NCBI RefSeq assembly: GCF_051020955.1
Contig: NC_135021.1
Coordinates: 11,079,962 to 11,143,961 of the forward strand
DNA length: 64,000 bases
Reading direction: 5' to 3'
Source of the DNA: Megalopta genalis
Lineage: Eukaryota > Arthropoda > Insecta > Hymenoptera > Halictidae
Shown here: positions 22,954-33,870 of the stretch, in pieces
Position numbering within the stretch: position 1 is the first letter of the stretch
Layout of the letters: each line of letters opens with the position of its first letter
Notes under the pieces: model-generated
The model's database searches: none
What the model saw: the letters and a program-made list of their open reading frames with translations, nothing else
What the model was told of the DNA's origin: nothing
Translations under genes and position numbers: made by a program

Positions 22954-23503
22954 GAGCCGTTTATTTTGAAAGTGGCATAGGTCACTTTGTTTTTATTGGA
23001 AATTGGTAGATAAATAAAAGTAAAACGCAGTGAATTAAACTTATCCCTTTTAGTTTATTAATTTGATGTACGAGGAAGGACCGTCTTTACTCTCCTGATT
23101 GCTCCAGGAGACTGAAGACTATTCACAAAGACGAAACCAAAAACGTCACCTAAAGACAAAGAGCACTCTGTTCTATATACATATGAAATCATTGTTTATC
23201 TAATGGTACTCTGGCGAGACTCTCGGCGTCGATTCGTTTTTGTAACTTATATGCTAGAAGGAAAAACTTCTGAGTATTCAAAAGAGAGAAAATAATCCAA
23301 TAGTTTTTAAGTCGATATATTTAAGGGTTTGCGTTTTAACACGTTTAAAAATATGGATGCTAACTTTCGAGAAGATTTACTTGTATTTGTTATCTCAGGA
23401 TACTGATGTTTTTCTCAGTATAAATAACTTCGTATAAACATTAAAAAATCACCACTTTTCATTACGGTGAAGTGACTTAAGCCACTTTCAAAATAAACGG
23501 CTC
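22954..23503. mobile_element. 236-bp MITE, second copy, split by an LTR-like insert
   Basis: It has the same 35-bp inverted ends as 3398-3633. Removing the insert at 22994-23302 and its 5-bp duplication leaves 236 bp. Flanks are ATTC and ATTT, a 4-bp duplication with one change. Confidence 0.9.
22994..23302 (-). mobile_element. 309-bp solo-LTR-like element, copy 2
   Basis: It runs from TATTGGA to TCCAATA and is flanked by GTTTT (22989-22993 and 23303-23307). The sequence is almost identical to copies at 2171 and 48104. The intact MITE at 3398 gives the empty site. Minus orientation is assigned from the TATA-like and AATAAA positions, as in copy 1. Confidence 0.75.
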
Positions 23504-23512
23504 ATTTCTTAA

Positions 23513-24072
23513 CCCCTTAACGTGCACGCTCGAGTTAACTCGGGCGCGCTAAACTGGCCAAACTGTGCACACTCGAGATAATTCGAGCGGCGTTGTACTT
23601 TATGTTGCTATAATTTTTCACACTCGAATGCAATCGAGAATTGAAAATAACAATGTGAAAGCAAAAACAAAACAATCGTTTTATTGATATTAATCATTTA
23701 CATGGGATTGTAAGCTATAACACTTACTTATTCAAGTATAAAATATATCCTTTTTCTACTTATCACTTACGACTTATCTGTTCCTTGTGAGCCGCTTTCC
23801 GACAGCGTATTCATATTCAGATTCTGATTCGCTCATTTTTCAATATATATTTTACTAAAATATAATGTAAAATAAAATATAATAATAATAATAACAATAA
23901 TAATAATAGTAATATTCTGAAAATTAGAAATCATACCAATTGTATAAATATCCATTATTTTTGTATTTTTGTAATTTTCTTGCCAAGACAACGTTCTAAA
24001 TTGTGTTTTTTTACATTTAAAAAAATTGATTTTTTTGGCCGGCCTTTTTCAAAAAAACTGTGCATTAAGGGG
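23513..24072. mobile_element. 560-bp TTAA MITE (CCCCTTAACGTGCAC family)
   Basis: The ends CCCCTTAACGTGCAC and GTGCATTAAGGGG are inverted and flanked by TTAA (23509-23512, 24073-24076). The minus frame at 23774-23836 starts MSESESEYEYAVGKR and stops after 20 codons. An acidic, Ser-rich N-terminus is usual in piggyBac-type transposases, so this may be the remnant of the parent gene; that is inference from a very short peptide. The left end carries repeated ACTCGAG-type motifs. Confidence 0.85.
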
Positions 24073-24076
24073 TTAA

Positions 24077-24659
24077 GGACTAAAATCGAAATTTCACAAT
24101 AGGTTTCGCGTTACATTAACTGTACTGAACATTATGGCTTCAACATTATCTTCTTAATCTAGATTCCTTGAGTTTCTGTACATATATATATATATTTCGC
24201 CAAACAATTTGGTTTCTTCCAAGTACGACATAAATTTTGCTACAATATTTATAGCTGTCCAAACAATCTTTGATGGTATTGGGCCTTTTTGCTTTTTTCA
24301 TGATATTGTTGTACGACGGATATTCTACTAAATAATATTTCTTAAGGGTTTAAAGGGAACTTTCGAAGTTTCGTTCGCCGATGGAAATTCTCCCATGACA
24401 CAGGTATCGAATCTCCTTTGAATATTAGGAGAAAGAAAAAGAAAATTCTGGAGCCAGTTACTGTGTGCCTGTGATGCCTGGATGACAATTTTAATACTTA
24501 ACGTACCTTCATAAATGTCATGTTTTAATAAAAAAATGTTTTACACAATAGTAAATCAATTAAAAGTTCATGTTAGAGATGCATTGCTTTAACCAAATTT
24601 GGCTAATAACAAAACAATGGCTAAAAAATTGTTTTTAAAATGAACAGCCGGTTCGGATG
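24077..24659. other. Unique AT-rich stretch
   Basis: No frame of note, tandem array or paired ends were seen. A short TA run lies near 24182-24196. Confidence 0.5.
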
Positions 24660-24740
24660 ATAACGAGATAAAAAGTGAGCCTACAACGAGAAGAGAATTT
24701 AAAAGAATGCGTTTCGTAAATCCCGATAAAAAATGAAGTT
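24660..24740. mobile_element. Fragment of the CAGTGGTCC palindromic family
   Basis: It shares GAGCCTACAACGA, AATTTAAAAGAATGCGTTT and AAATCCCGATAA with the interior of the copies at 2840 and 45398. Both ends are missing. Confidence 0.5.
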
Positions 24741-24801
24741 TCGTTGAAGAACGACATTAATTTGCGAACAACCAAATCGATTATTCTGATTTCTACAAGT
24801 A

Positions 24802-24987
24802 CAGTAAATTCTCCCTAACCGACGCTCAGATTGTGCACGGAAATGGACAATTCAGAAAGAGAAGATACGATTATTCGAGTCTCGTGGCTCTCGTTTTTAT
24901 AGTTCTTGACAATCGTATCCCCTCTTCTCAAATTGTTTTATGCACAATCTGATCGTCAATTAGGTAGAATTTGCTGCATAATTACTG
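24802..24987. mobile_element. Palindromic MITE (CAGTAAATTCTCC family)
   Basis: The left end is CAGTAAATTCTCCCTAA and the right side reads TTAGGTAGAATTTGCTG when taken on the plus strand. The middle folds back through GATACGATTATTCGAGTCTC and its partner. TA flanks both sides. Related copies are at 34654-34852 and, as a half, 47196-47312. Confidence 0.68.
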
Positions 24988-24994
24988 TAGTTAA

Positions 24995-25358
24995 CACTTT
25001 ATCGTCCGGTCGTGGTTGAGGCTGCCACTCAGTAAGGACTGGCTTAGTCGCGCGCGCATTTGCTCCCAGTACCGGCTAAATTTTCGCTATTCATTGTGTT
25101 GTGCTTATTCCTTTAAAAATAATAATAAATAATAATATAATTATTATAATTATAATTCATAAGGATATGGGGAGGTCAGCATACAGGAGGTCAGCTACTA
25201 ACAAAACAGTAAAGAAGCGAAAACCGTCGATAGCTAAAAGTCGATTAATAGGCTATCGGTCGATAAGCATTGGCAATCGAAAAGCCGATTAATAGGCTAG
25301 CGATCGATAAACATTGGCAATCGAAAAGCCGATAAATAGGCTAGCGGTCGATAAAGTG
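24995..25358. mobile_element. 364-bp TTAA MITE (CACTTTATCG family), copy 2
   Basis: It has the same length as copy 1 and is nearly identical, with TTAA at 24991-24994 and 25359-25362. The 63-codon frame at 25101-25292 translates identically to that at 5609-5800. It lies directly beside the palindromic MITE at 24802. Confidence 0.94.
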
Positions 25359-25362
25359 TTAA

Positions 25363-25864
25363 TAAGGGCTTACTAAAGACACCCATTCGAACCTAACAAG
25401 AATTATGCACCAAAGTGCCTAACCTCGGGATGAAAATCTCAATATAAGGCATATTATTCTTGGAACGCAATGATCTCCAATATAGCAGAGATAAATACAA
25501 TATTAAAACTAATATGAGCGAAGTAATCAATTCAAATGATTACGTAAAGAATCTAATCTTATTTTTGAAAGACATCGTTATATACAAAAAGAAAGTTTAG
25601 AAGAAAGGAAATGAAAAATTATCGATAGTCGCTCATGATCTGTGATGTTGGTGCGACTTCGAACAGAAAGAGAAGAAAAAAGAATACGACAAAAATGGCA
25701 TATTAGCAAACATTGATGACTAGATTGCGGATCTTTATGCAAAATAAATATTGTCTGCATCAATTGCAGAACATAGGTGTTAAGCACAAGTTATTTTCGT
25801 TTGTTAATAATTTTAATAGTTTGTTAATAGTATTAAGAAATGTATATATACAAAGTGAGCTTGT
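25363..25864. other. Unique stretch with a single GACTGC-type MITE end
   Basis: GATTGCGGATCTTTATGCAA near 25723 and TTTGTTAATAATTTTAATAG after it match the MITE family at 12758. The other end is not found. No gene was recognised. Confidence 0.5.
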
Positions 25865-25868
25865 TTAA

Positions 25869-26072
25869 CCCTTTGTAGTCGCAGACATTTTAACTTGAAA
25901 TTCAAAATAGTTTCTTCGACTTATAGTATTTTCATTTTTTATATAACTTAATGCACTCTTTATACATATGAAATTTCATTTTGCGACTCATGCAACAGTT
26001 ACACTTTTAGCAGATTTTATATATAAACCGATTTGATGATAGCCGATAAATAGGCTAGCGGTCGATAAAGTG
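25869..26072. mobile_element. Chimeric TTAA-bounded element
   Basis: The left end, CCCTTTGTAGTCGCAGAC with TATACATATGAAATTTCATT and GCAACAGTTACAC inside, follows the element at 39794. The last 40 bp (AGCCGATAAATAGGCTAGCG to AAAGTG) are the right end of the CACTTTATCG family. TTAA lies at 25865-25868 and 26073-26076. The two termini are therefore not inverted copies of each other. It may be a recombinant element, or two truncated ones joined. Confidence 0.7.
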
Positions 26073-26076
26073 TTAA

Positions 26077-27440
26077 TATTAGAAAGTAAGCACAGAATAA
26101 GCTCTCAAACTGAACAATAATTCAAGACTCTATTAACAGCTGTACAAAGTGTCAACGTCATGACAGCAACGCAAACGTCTCCCAAACTCGAGCGAACAAC
26201 CGGACGAATGTCCTCCAAAAATTCACCCTTTCCAATCGGAATCGGATCGTTTCGCGCGATAACGGCTCGGCGGCGAGAAATCAGATCGGCGTTAAAAGTC
26301 GTCCACTCTCGGCGAGATAAATTCCGTGGAAAGGCGGCGGACGGCGACCGGGAGCGGCGTAAGAATTCGTGTCAGGTAGACAGGCTCGTAAGATTTCCAA
26401 CGGCTTCGATGCTTATCTTCCGTTTTTCGAGGGCGTATCTCGGCACGAGCCGAGCCGTGGCCCATTGTCGTTGGCTTCTTTCTTCATTTCTTTCTTTCTC
26501 TCTTTCTTTTTCTCGCTCCCCGCTGCTGCCTCATCCGTCGCGTCTCGTCGCGTCGCGTCGCTCTTCGTCGGCACCGTTCGTCGCGTTATTTTGTCTCGTG
26601 CCGCAAAATGGCATTTCACTTTCTCCGGTGGCAGGAATTCCGTCCGGAATTCCAGGGAAAAGGGTGCGGGCCGATCGGCCGTGAACGCCCCGGCGATACA
26701 CTCGAATCTCCGGCGCGACCGATCGAACAACCAATAACTCACCTCGGATTCTTAAATCTCTATTGTTTGGCCGCTAATGCCGGTGACACCGGCGCGGGGA
26801 ACGAATGTTTGTCGGCCGGCGACTGGCTACCGTGTTTGCAACTCGCGATTTCCTCGATGACCGATTTTTGGTTCGAGGTGGATCTTGATTTTTAGTAGAT
26901 TTTAGTTTTAGAGTGGAGCTTATTTTTAGGAGAATTTATTATCGCAAGAGCTGCGCGGATCTTTGTGCAAAATCAAAATTGTCTGCATCGATTTGAAGAC
27001 GTAGGAGCCAAGTGCAAATTTGTTATACTTTTAAATAATCCTAATAAGTTGGAATCGATGCAACGATATTTTTGCTTCCTTTTAATCTGTTCCCTATTTT
27101 ATGTTTCATGTATTCCTCCTCCTCCTTATAAAATTAAATTGCTTACTCTTTAAAGAATAAAATAAATTACGCTTTTTCCATGTCTTTTCGAGAGGTTTCT
27201 CGATGGATTGTAGCTTCATTATATCCCGTTAGTTATTACAAATTATTACATTATTATATTATTAGTGATACTGATCAATTAATTGATATATGACTTGTTG
27301 GAATAAAGATATAAGGAAATAATCCCAACAAATGTAAATTAAAAATTATTGCTATTAATGCAAATTATTACTATTATTAATTAATAGTAGTAATTTTTAT
27401 TTATTAATTAATATTGATTAACTTTTATTTATTAATTCCA
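26077..27440. other. Unique stretch, GC-rich island then AT-rich
   Basis: GC-rich from 26160 to 26880, including a TTTCTTTC run near 26480-26515. Frames up to 174 codons are compositional and overlap on both strands. A single GACTGC-type MITE end lies near 26951 (GCGCGGATCTTTGTGC). AT-rich after 26900. Confidence 0.5.
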
Positions 27441-27444
27441 TTAA

Positions 27445-27738
27445 CACTAGATTTACGGAACCCGTCAAAATAGCGGGTCATTAATTTTTTAATTTACGAT
27501 TAGGCTTATCGTAAAGATACATTTGTGTTATTTATTCAATTTATATGTTACTTACGAGAGATGTTATAATAACACTTGCTAAAAATCAGAATAAATGTCT
27601 TATTATCACTTTCTTTTATTATTGCTTTTTATTGTTATTACTTTTTTTTATATTATTACTTTTTATTTGCTTTTATATTTTTTTTATATTTTCACTTTTT
27701 TATAAAACAGCTGTTTTTTGTGTCCCGTGAATCTAGTG
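27445..27738. mobile_element. 294-bp TTAA MITE (CACTAGATTTACGG family)
   Basis: The ends CACTAGATTTACGG and CCGTGAATCTAGTG are inverted, with TTAA at 27441-27444 and 27739-27742. The interior has TTATTTATTCAATTTATATG and ACGAGAGATGTTATAATAAC; a related fragment without ends lies at 37680-37745. The rest is T-rich and non-coding. Confidence 0.9.
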
Positions 27739-27742
27739 TTAA

Positions 27743-28470
27743 ATTAGGCTAAAATATTCTTTTTAGACGAGTTTATTACAATATCTAACGGGTTATAATC
27801 GTTAATCCTCGATCGGATCACTTTCCGCCCAACTCTATACGTGCAGTATTTCCGATAAAATTGTTTCAATTGGGAAACAATAGAACGCATTGTTCCCTTA
27901 TCTTAAAGGTATCGTAGCTTTCGTCATTCGCGAGTTATCGCAGAAGAATATTTGGCCATCGATTAGACGAACGATTAGACGGGGCGATCGAACCTGTTTC
28001 CGAGACGGTCCCGCCGCGATTTCGCGCAGGATACACCTGTCCGGTTGGCAACGTCTGGCTCGCCGAGGTTTTTACTTTTACGTCGCTCTGGAAACTTTCA
28101 GCCGTCCGCGGGGCACTCCGTTACGGACGAAGGCGGAAGAGACTGCGATTGGTACCGCCGCGAGGGTGAAAGTGTCGTAAACGGACAATGGAGCGGCTAC
28201 GAAAGAATGCGCTTCGACTGACAATTACTCGAAACTTTAATTATTTCGCGCACTGTTATTATTATGGCCACAATGCCGACGCCGCGCCGCGCTGTCTCGG
28301 CCCACAATGGCCTACCGGCAAAATGAAAACGGGTAGCGCGTTAATCACGAACTCCATTTACCAATTCGTGCTGCTACCTTTTTCTGTGATCGACAAATTT
28401 TCGAATCCTCCAACTGATCGTTTTAGCTAAACGTTGTTGTTGTTGTTGCGAAAAGACAAAATCGAGACGA
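27743..28470. other. Unique stretch with GC-rich island
   Basis: GC-rich from 27940 to 28330. A short GTT run lies near 28434-28447. No gene was recognised. Confidence 0.5.
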
Positions 28471-29560
28471 AGTGACCTTTGAGTTTAATTTATTGTATTT
28501 CATTTCATTTTTCGGTTTTATTTTATTTTAATAGATTTCATTTTCTTGTATTATTTTATCTATTTTATTTTATGGTATAGCATGTGGGCTATAAATGTGT
28601 ATAAAATGTTAAATAAAACGTTATAGCAAATGGTTAGAGAAACTATTTTGACTCCGACTGTCTGGGGTTCAGTGTACTGTTTATCGATCAAGTTTGTTAT
28701 TAAAATAAGTTTGAGTTAAGCTAATTTATAATACTTTTATCATTTATTTTACTTAATAAAATGGAATTGAAACTTCAGTTAATAAAATTAAATTAACACC
28801 TATAGTTAATGAGATTAAATTAACACTCAGTCAATTAAATTAAATTAAAACTCCAGTTAATAAAGTTAAATTACAACTTCAGTTAAAATAAAATTAAATA
28901 AAAACTTGCTCTGATAAAATTCAATTGAAAACTTCAGTTAATAAAATTGTATTAACACTTCAGTTAAAATAAAATAAAATTAAAACTTGACTTAATAAAA
29001 TCAAATGAGATACGGAGTGACCTCTGAGTTTAATTTATTGTATTTCATTTCATTTTTCGGTTTTATTTTATCTATTTTATTTTATTGTATAGCATGTGAG
29101 CTATAAATGTGTATAAAAAAATGTTAAATAAAACGTTATAGCAAATGGTTAGAGAAACTATTTTGACTCCGACTGTCTGGGGTTCAGTGTACTGTTTACC
29201 GATCAAATTTGTTGTTAAAATAAGTTTGAGTCAAGCTAATTTATAGTACTTTTGTCATTTATTTTACTTAATAAAATGGAATTGAAACTTCAGTTAATAA
29301 AATTAAATTAACACCTAGTTAATGAGATTAAATTAACACTCAGTCAATTAAATTAAATTAAAACTCCAATTAATAAAGTTAAATTGTGAAACTTCGCTTA
29401 ATAAAATTAAATTGAAACGTCCCCTAATAAAATTAAATTAATCTTCCCTTCATGCAATTAAATTGCAACTTCAGTTAATAAAACTAAATGAAAACTTGCT
29501 CTGATAAAATTCAATTGAAAACTTCAGTTAATAAAATTGTATTAACGCTTCAGTTGATAA
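28471..29560. repeat. 545-bp tandem duplication with inner 24-bp repeats
   Basis: The block starting AGTGACCTTTGAGTTTAATT at 28471 recurs at 29016. Both contain ACTCCGACTGTCTGGGGTTC and a run of AACTTCAGTTAATAAAATTA-type units about 24 bp long. The two copies differ by small indels and substitutions. The inner repeats run on to about 29645. Confidence 0.9.
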
Positions 29561-29645
29561 AATAAAATTAAAACTTGACTTAATAAAATGAAATTAAAAC
29601 TTGACTAAATAAAGTCAAATGAGAACGTCGCTGAATAAAATTCAA

Positions 29646-30492
29646 ATAACGCATAAGTAACAATTTTCGAAAATGTGACTTGCTCCACTACGATTCGAAC
29701 TGCAACTGTCTTTGGCCGACCGATTGTAGGGCGACGCATTTGTGCAGCTCGATTCACGAATTTCTTGTATCGACCGGCTATAGATCGCCGGAAAAAAAAA
29801 TACGATCGTTGTGTCTCTGCGCCGGGCGAATCATCTGCTTCGACAGAAGCGTTTCGTTTTTGTCCGGCGATTGCCGTTGCGCCGAACAACTTTCGCAATA
29901 GTGAGAGGCGTGTGCCGTTGCACGCACCTTTTGATCTCGGTGCAGCAGCAGGTCTTGCGGCTCGTGTCACCGCGTTGCACCGCGTTGCACCGCGCCGCCC
30001 GTTGCGTAGTTGCTCCCCGAGCTTCGTCACGCATTTGCAATGCAATCCGTGGAACGTCCGCGGCTCGCCGAGGAAAAGAAAGAAAGAACCACTCGGCGAC
30101 TGCGGCAGGAACGCAGCCCGACACGTAGACTGCGAATTCAACGCGCGTGCTTCTACCGCACTCGGGCAAAACGCAAGGAAACAAACACTTCTGCCTAGAC
30201 TGAAAGCTGGCTCTGCTCCCGCGGAAATAGAACTCGCCGGGAGACGGAAATTTGACGGGTTGCGACACTCGAAAGCCTTCGGACAAATCCTTTTGTTTCT
30301 TGTCTGATAGCTCGTCGCGCTAACTATGATGTTCTGCTAGCCTTAATAAAATATTCCGATTGTTTCTTAGATGCAATTGTTTCGCAGCTGTCGTCGGAGT
30401 AATAAATCCTAGCTGCGAAGCTTATTTCTCGTAAAAATGAAATATTGCAGGCTGGTAAACATCGTTTCGAACTGTTTTAACAACTCGTGTTG
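29646..30492. other. GC-rich unique island
   Basis: GC-rich from 29690 to 30300 with a CGTTGCACCG run near 29970-29992. A 210-codon plus frame (29675-30307) and a 178-codon minus frame overlap throughout. Neither has a recognisable domain or a supporting motif, so no gene is called. Confidence 0.5.
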
Positions 30493-30496
30493 TTAA

Positions 30497-30858
30497 CACT
30501 TTATCGTCCGGTCGTGGTTGAGGCTGCTACTCAGTAAGGACTGGCTTAGTCGCGCGCGCATTTGCTCCCAGTACCGGCTAATTTTTCGCTATTCATTGTG
30601 TTGTGCTTATTTCTTTAAAAATAATAATAAATAATAATAATTATTATAATTATAATTCATAAGGATATGGGGAGGTCAGCATACAGGAGGTCAGCTACTA
30701 ACAAAACAGTAAAGAAGCGAAAACCGTCGATAGCTAAAAGTCGATTAATAGGCTATCGGTCGATAAGCATTGGCAATCGAAAAGTCGATTAATAGGCTAG
30801 CGATCGATAAACATTGGCAATCGAAAAGCCGATAAATAGGCTAGCGGTCGATAAAGTG
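30497..30858. mobile_element. 362-bp TTAA MITE (CACTTTATCG family), copy 3
   Basis: It has the same ends and subterminal 44-bp repeats as the copies at 5503 and 24995, with TTAA at 30493-30496 and 30859-30862. A small length change in the AT-rich middle breaks the longer frame, but the MGRSAYRRSA frame itself stays open. Confidence 0.93.
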
Positions 30859-30862
30859 TTAA

Positions 30863-31670
30863 AAGGGAAATTAGAAAAACTCATAAATCAGTATGCGACT
30901 TCGAAATTATAGCGAGCTATACAGAATTAATAATTAAGAATGAAGACCTAGGACGAAGTAGGACAAGTTTTGTCTTTAATTATTACATGTTGTATACAAA
31001 TAACGACGAATTTATTAATTTTTGGAAAGGTGAATTTACTGTGAAGCGTGGAGTAAAATTTAAGCATTGCGATCAAAAATGAAGTAAAATCAAAAAACTG
31101 ATGGATCAGTATGTGACTTCGAAGTCACAGTGATCTAATAGAGAATGAATAAATCCTGGTAACATCTGTGTGCTTTGTTAATAAATTGAATGTAACAACC
31201 TGTAGAAAATGACATTTAGTTCCCGCGACGGTCGTTATTTAATTCACCGTGCAAAGGATTTTTATCTCGTCCCGAGTATCTTGGACCCTATCCCAGCCCC
31301 GATAATCTCTTTCGCAGTCGATTAAGAGAATGGACTGAAACGTCCCGCGTGCTCATCTAAAGCGCTAATTTGATCGGTTACAGCGGTCGCTTAACACAAA
31401 TTTTATGATCCCTATATTTAGTCCCGGCCTCGGTCGGAAACCATAAGAACGGGCATGGTGCAGCTGCTGTCGATTGAATTTTAAAAAGAGGAAACCAGCT
31501 AATTCGGCCATTCGCAGTTCGCGAATGGGCCGATCTCGAGAGCTTACCGGATCACGTGCGCAGGAACAAAAATCGTCGGTGTTTTCACTTACCTGGAACA
31601 AACAGAATATTCGCATTAATTAAACGAACCGGAAATGTTCAAAACATAATACAAGGTTATTATTATCGTA
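30863..31670. other. Unique stretch
   Basis: AT-rich, then mixed from 31220. Around 30875 and 31095 a phrase ATCAGTATGYGACTTCGAA occurs twice, about 225 bp apart, suggesting an old duplication. No gene was recognised. Confidence 0.5.
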
Positions 31671-31671
31671 A

Positions 31672-31745
31672 CACTAGGCTTACGGAGAACTAAAAGCAGC
31701 TGCTTCATATATCAGTCAATAGTAGCAACAATAAAACATTTCCTT
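31672..31745. mobile_element. Solo end of the CACTAG TTAA family
   Basis: CACTAGGCTTACGGAGAACT and AAAGCAGCTGC match the start at 601. The preceding tetramer is GTAA rather than TTAA. The other end has been replaced by the minisatellite that follows. Confidence 0.5.
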
Positions 31746-31747
31746 TG

Positions 31748-32712
31748 ATTTTCTATTTAATATTCAATATCTCATGTTCAATGTTCAATATTTCATGTTC
31801 ACGGTTAAATATTCCATATTGAATGTTTAATGTTCCATTGTTTTAATGTTCCGATGTTTAATATTCTATATTCAATATTCAATGTACATTATTCAATACT
31901 CCATATTCAATATTCCATATTCAACATTCAATGTTCCATTTCCAATGTTCAATATTTCATATTGAATGTTTCATAATCAATATTCAACATTTTATAGTCC
32001 ATATTCAATATCCAATAGTCCATACTCAATATTCAATATTCAATATTCAACCTTTTATAATCAATATTTCATATTCAATACTCAGTATTCCATACTAAGT
32101 ATTACAAATTCAATATTCCATAATCAATATTCCATATTCCATATTCACTATTTCATAATCAATATTCCATATTCAATATTTCATAATCAATATTCCATAT
32201 TCCATATTCAATATTTCATAATCAATATTCCATATTCCATATTCAATATTTCATAATCAATATTCCATATTCCATATTCAATATTTCATAATCAATATTC
32301 CATATTCAATATTCCATATTCAATATTTCATAATCAACATTTCATATCCAATAGTGAATATTCCATATTTCATATTCCATATTCAATATTCCATAATTAA
32401 TATTTCATATTCCATATTCAATATTCCATAATTAATATTTCATATTCCATATTCAATATTTCATATTTCATATTCAATATTCCATAATCAATATTTTATA
32501 TTCCATATTTAATATTCAATATTTCATATTCAATATATCATATTCAATATTCAATGTTCAATATTTATTTCATAATCAATATTTTATATGCAACATTCAA
32601 TATTCCGTATTTCATATGCAATATTCAATATTCCATATTCTATGTTCAATATTTCATATTCAATATTCCATATTCTATGTTCAATATTTCATATTCAATA
32701 TTTAATATTGTA
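31748..32712. repeat. 12-15-bp AT-rich minisatellite (ATTCAATATTCCAT)
   Basis: About 960 bp of ATTCAATATTCCATATTCAA and ATTTCATAATCAATATTCCA variants. In the middle (32120-32300) a 44-48-bp compound unit repeats regularly. Open frames in it are artefacts. Confidence 0.95.
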
Positions 32713-33296
32713 ACACACATATTGAACAAATAACTCTTAAATGATATATCCCTACAATCTGAATAATCAGGAATATTCAAGATTATTAATATTCAAATTC
32801 TTATTCTTTTGTTAACCTAGATACAGAGTACAATTGATTAGAAATATTGTATCGTTACGATAAATCGAACGCTTTGCAAACGACGACACGGACACCGGTA
32901 ATTTCTCGAAAAGAACTTTCTCTCGGGACAATCGTTACGTTCGTCCGACTGTAGAGAACGGGATCGTTCGACTTGTCCCCTGGTACCGTTTCCACTGTTC
33001 ACTGTGATTCTGCGTTTTTAATCCTCTCACTTCTGCTTCGAAAACGTTCGACGTTACCTTCGCTTTCATTGGCGATTCTACGGGTCACCGAAAACTCTAC
33101 CAAAATATTCAACCGAGAAAGCCAACAGCGTCGTCACGATCGAAAATCGCTCTTCATTATCAAGTATCATCTTCATACAAATTAAAAATAACCTCTATTG
33201 CAACAAACAGGAGTTGAATCAATATTTATCTTCATCCTTCACTTTTACATTCAGTTGAATATAATCGAACAGCATTAGTAAATATTTGTCTCGCAT
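32713..33296. other. Unique stretch
   Basis: Moderate GC at 32870-33150, AT-rich elsewhere. No gene was recognised. Confidence 0.5.
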
Positions 33297-33300
33297 TTAA

Positions 33301-33866
33301 CCTTTTAGGTACGGCTGAATTCTGCGCGAGGCTATTTCTCTGGACGGCAGAGTCTGATACTGTATATACAGGATGTCCCAAAAATGTCTCGCAATCCGAA
33401 AGTGGCGGGTTCCTCAGGCCATTTGAAGCAACTTTTTCCTTTACAAAAATTTTCTCCGAGGCACCGTTAACGAGTTATTAACGAAAAAACAGTGACCAAT
33501 AAGAATCGAGTACGGCTGACGCGAGGCGGCCCAGCCAACCAGCGCACGAAGCCCAGTTCCGCTCATTGGCTCGATCGCCTCGCGCCAGCTGAGCTCGCCT
33601 CTCATTGGTCACTGTTTTTCGTTAATAACTCGTTAACGGTGCCTCGGAGAACATTTTTGTAAAGGAAGAAGTTGCTTCAAATGATCCGAGGAACCAGCCA
33701 TTTCCGGATTGCGAGACATTTTTGGGACCCCCTGTAGACTGTTGTAAATCGATGTGAAGACAAAAGAAGTGTGAAACAATGCATATGAAGACGATTGATT
33801 GGTTCAAACGATGAGCGAGTGAGCTACTAGAGCAAGCAACTATAGTGGCGCGTCGTGCCTAAAAGG
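33301..33866. mobile_element. TTAA MITE (CCTTTTAGGTACG family) with a nested hairpin
   Basis: The ends CCTTTTAGGTACG and CGTGCCTAAAAGG are inverted, with TTAA at 33297-33300 and 33867-33870. An unrelated palindromic element fills 33369-33734, so the original was only about 200 bp. It is non-coding. Confidence 0.88.
33369..33734. mobile_element. 366-bp near-perfect hairpin element, TA target
   Basis: Arms of about 160 bp are inverted copies from CAGGATGTCCCAAAAATGTC to the matching right end, with only scattered mismatches. The GC-rich loop is about 45 bp. TA lies at 33367-33368 and 33735-33736. TACAGG(G)TGTCCC-type ends are common in insect Tc1/mariner-like elements, from general knowledge. 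No coding sequence. Confidence 0.88.
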
Positions 33867-33870
33867 TTAA

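Noticed and set aside
29680..29720. tRNA-like TTCGAATC on the minus strand
   Set aside because: Only a B-box-like string; no A-box, no cloverleaf stems at the right distance.
29605..30307. Overlapping 210-codon plus and 178-codon minus frames
   Set aside because: Open on both strands because of GC content; no conserved motif, signal peptide or repeat of known type.
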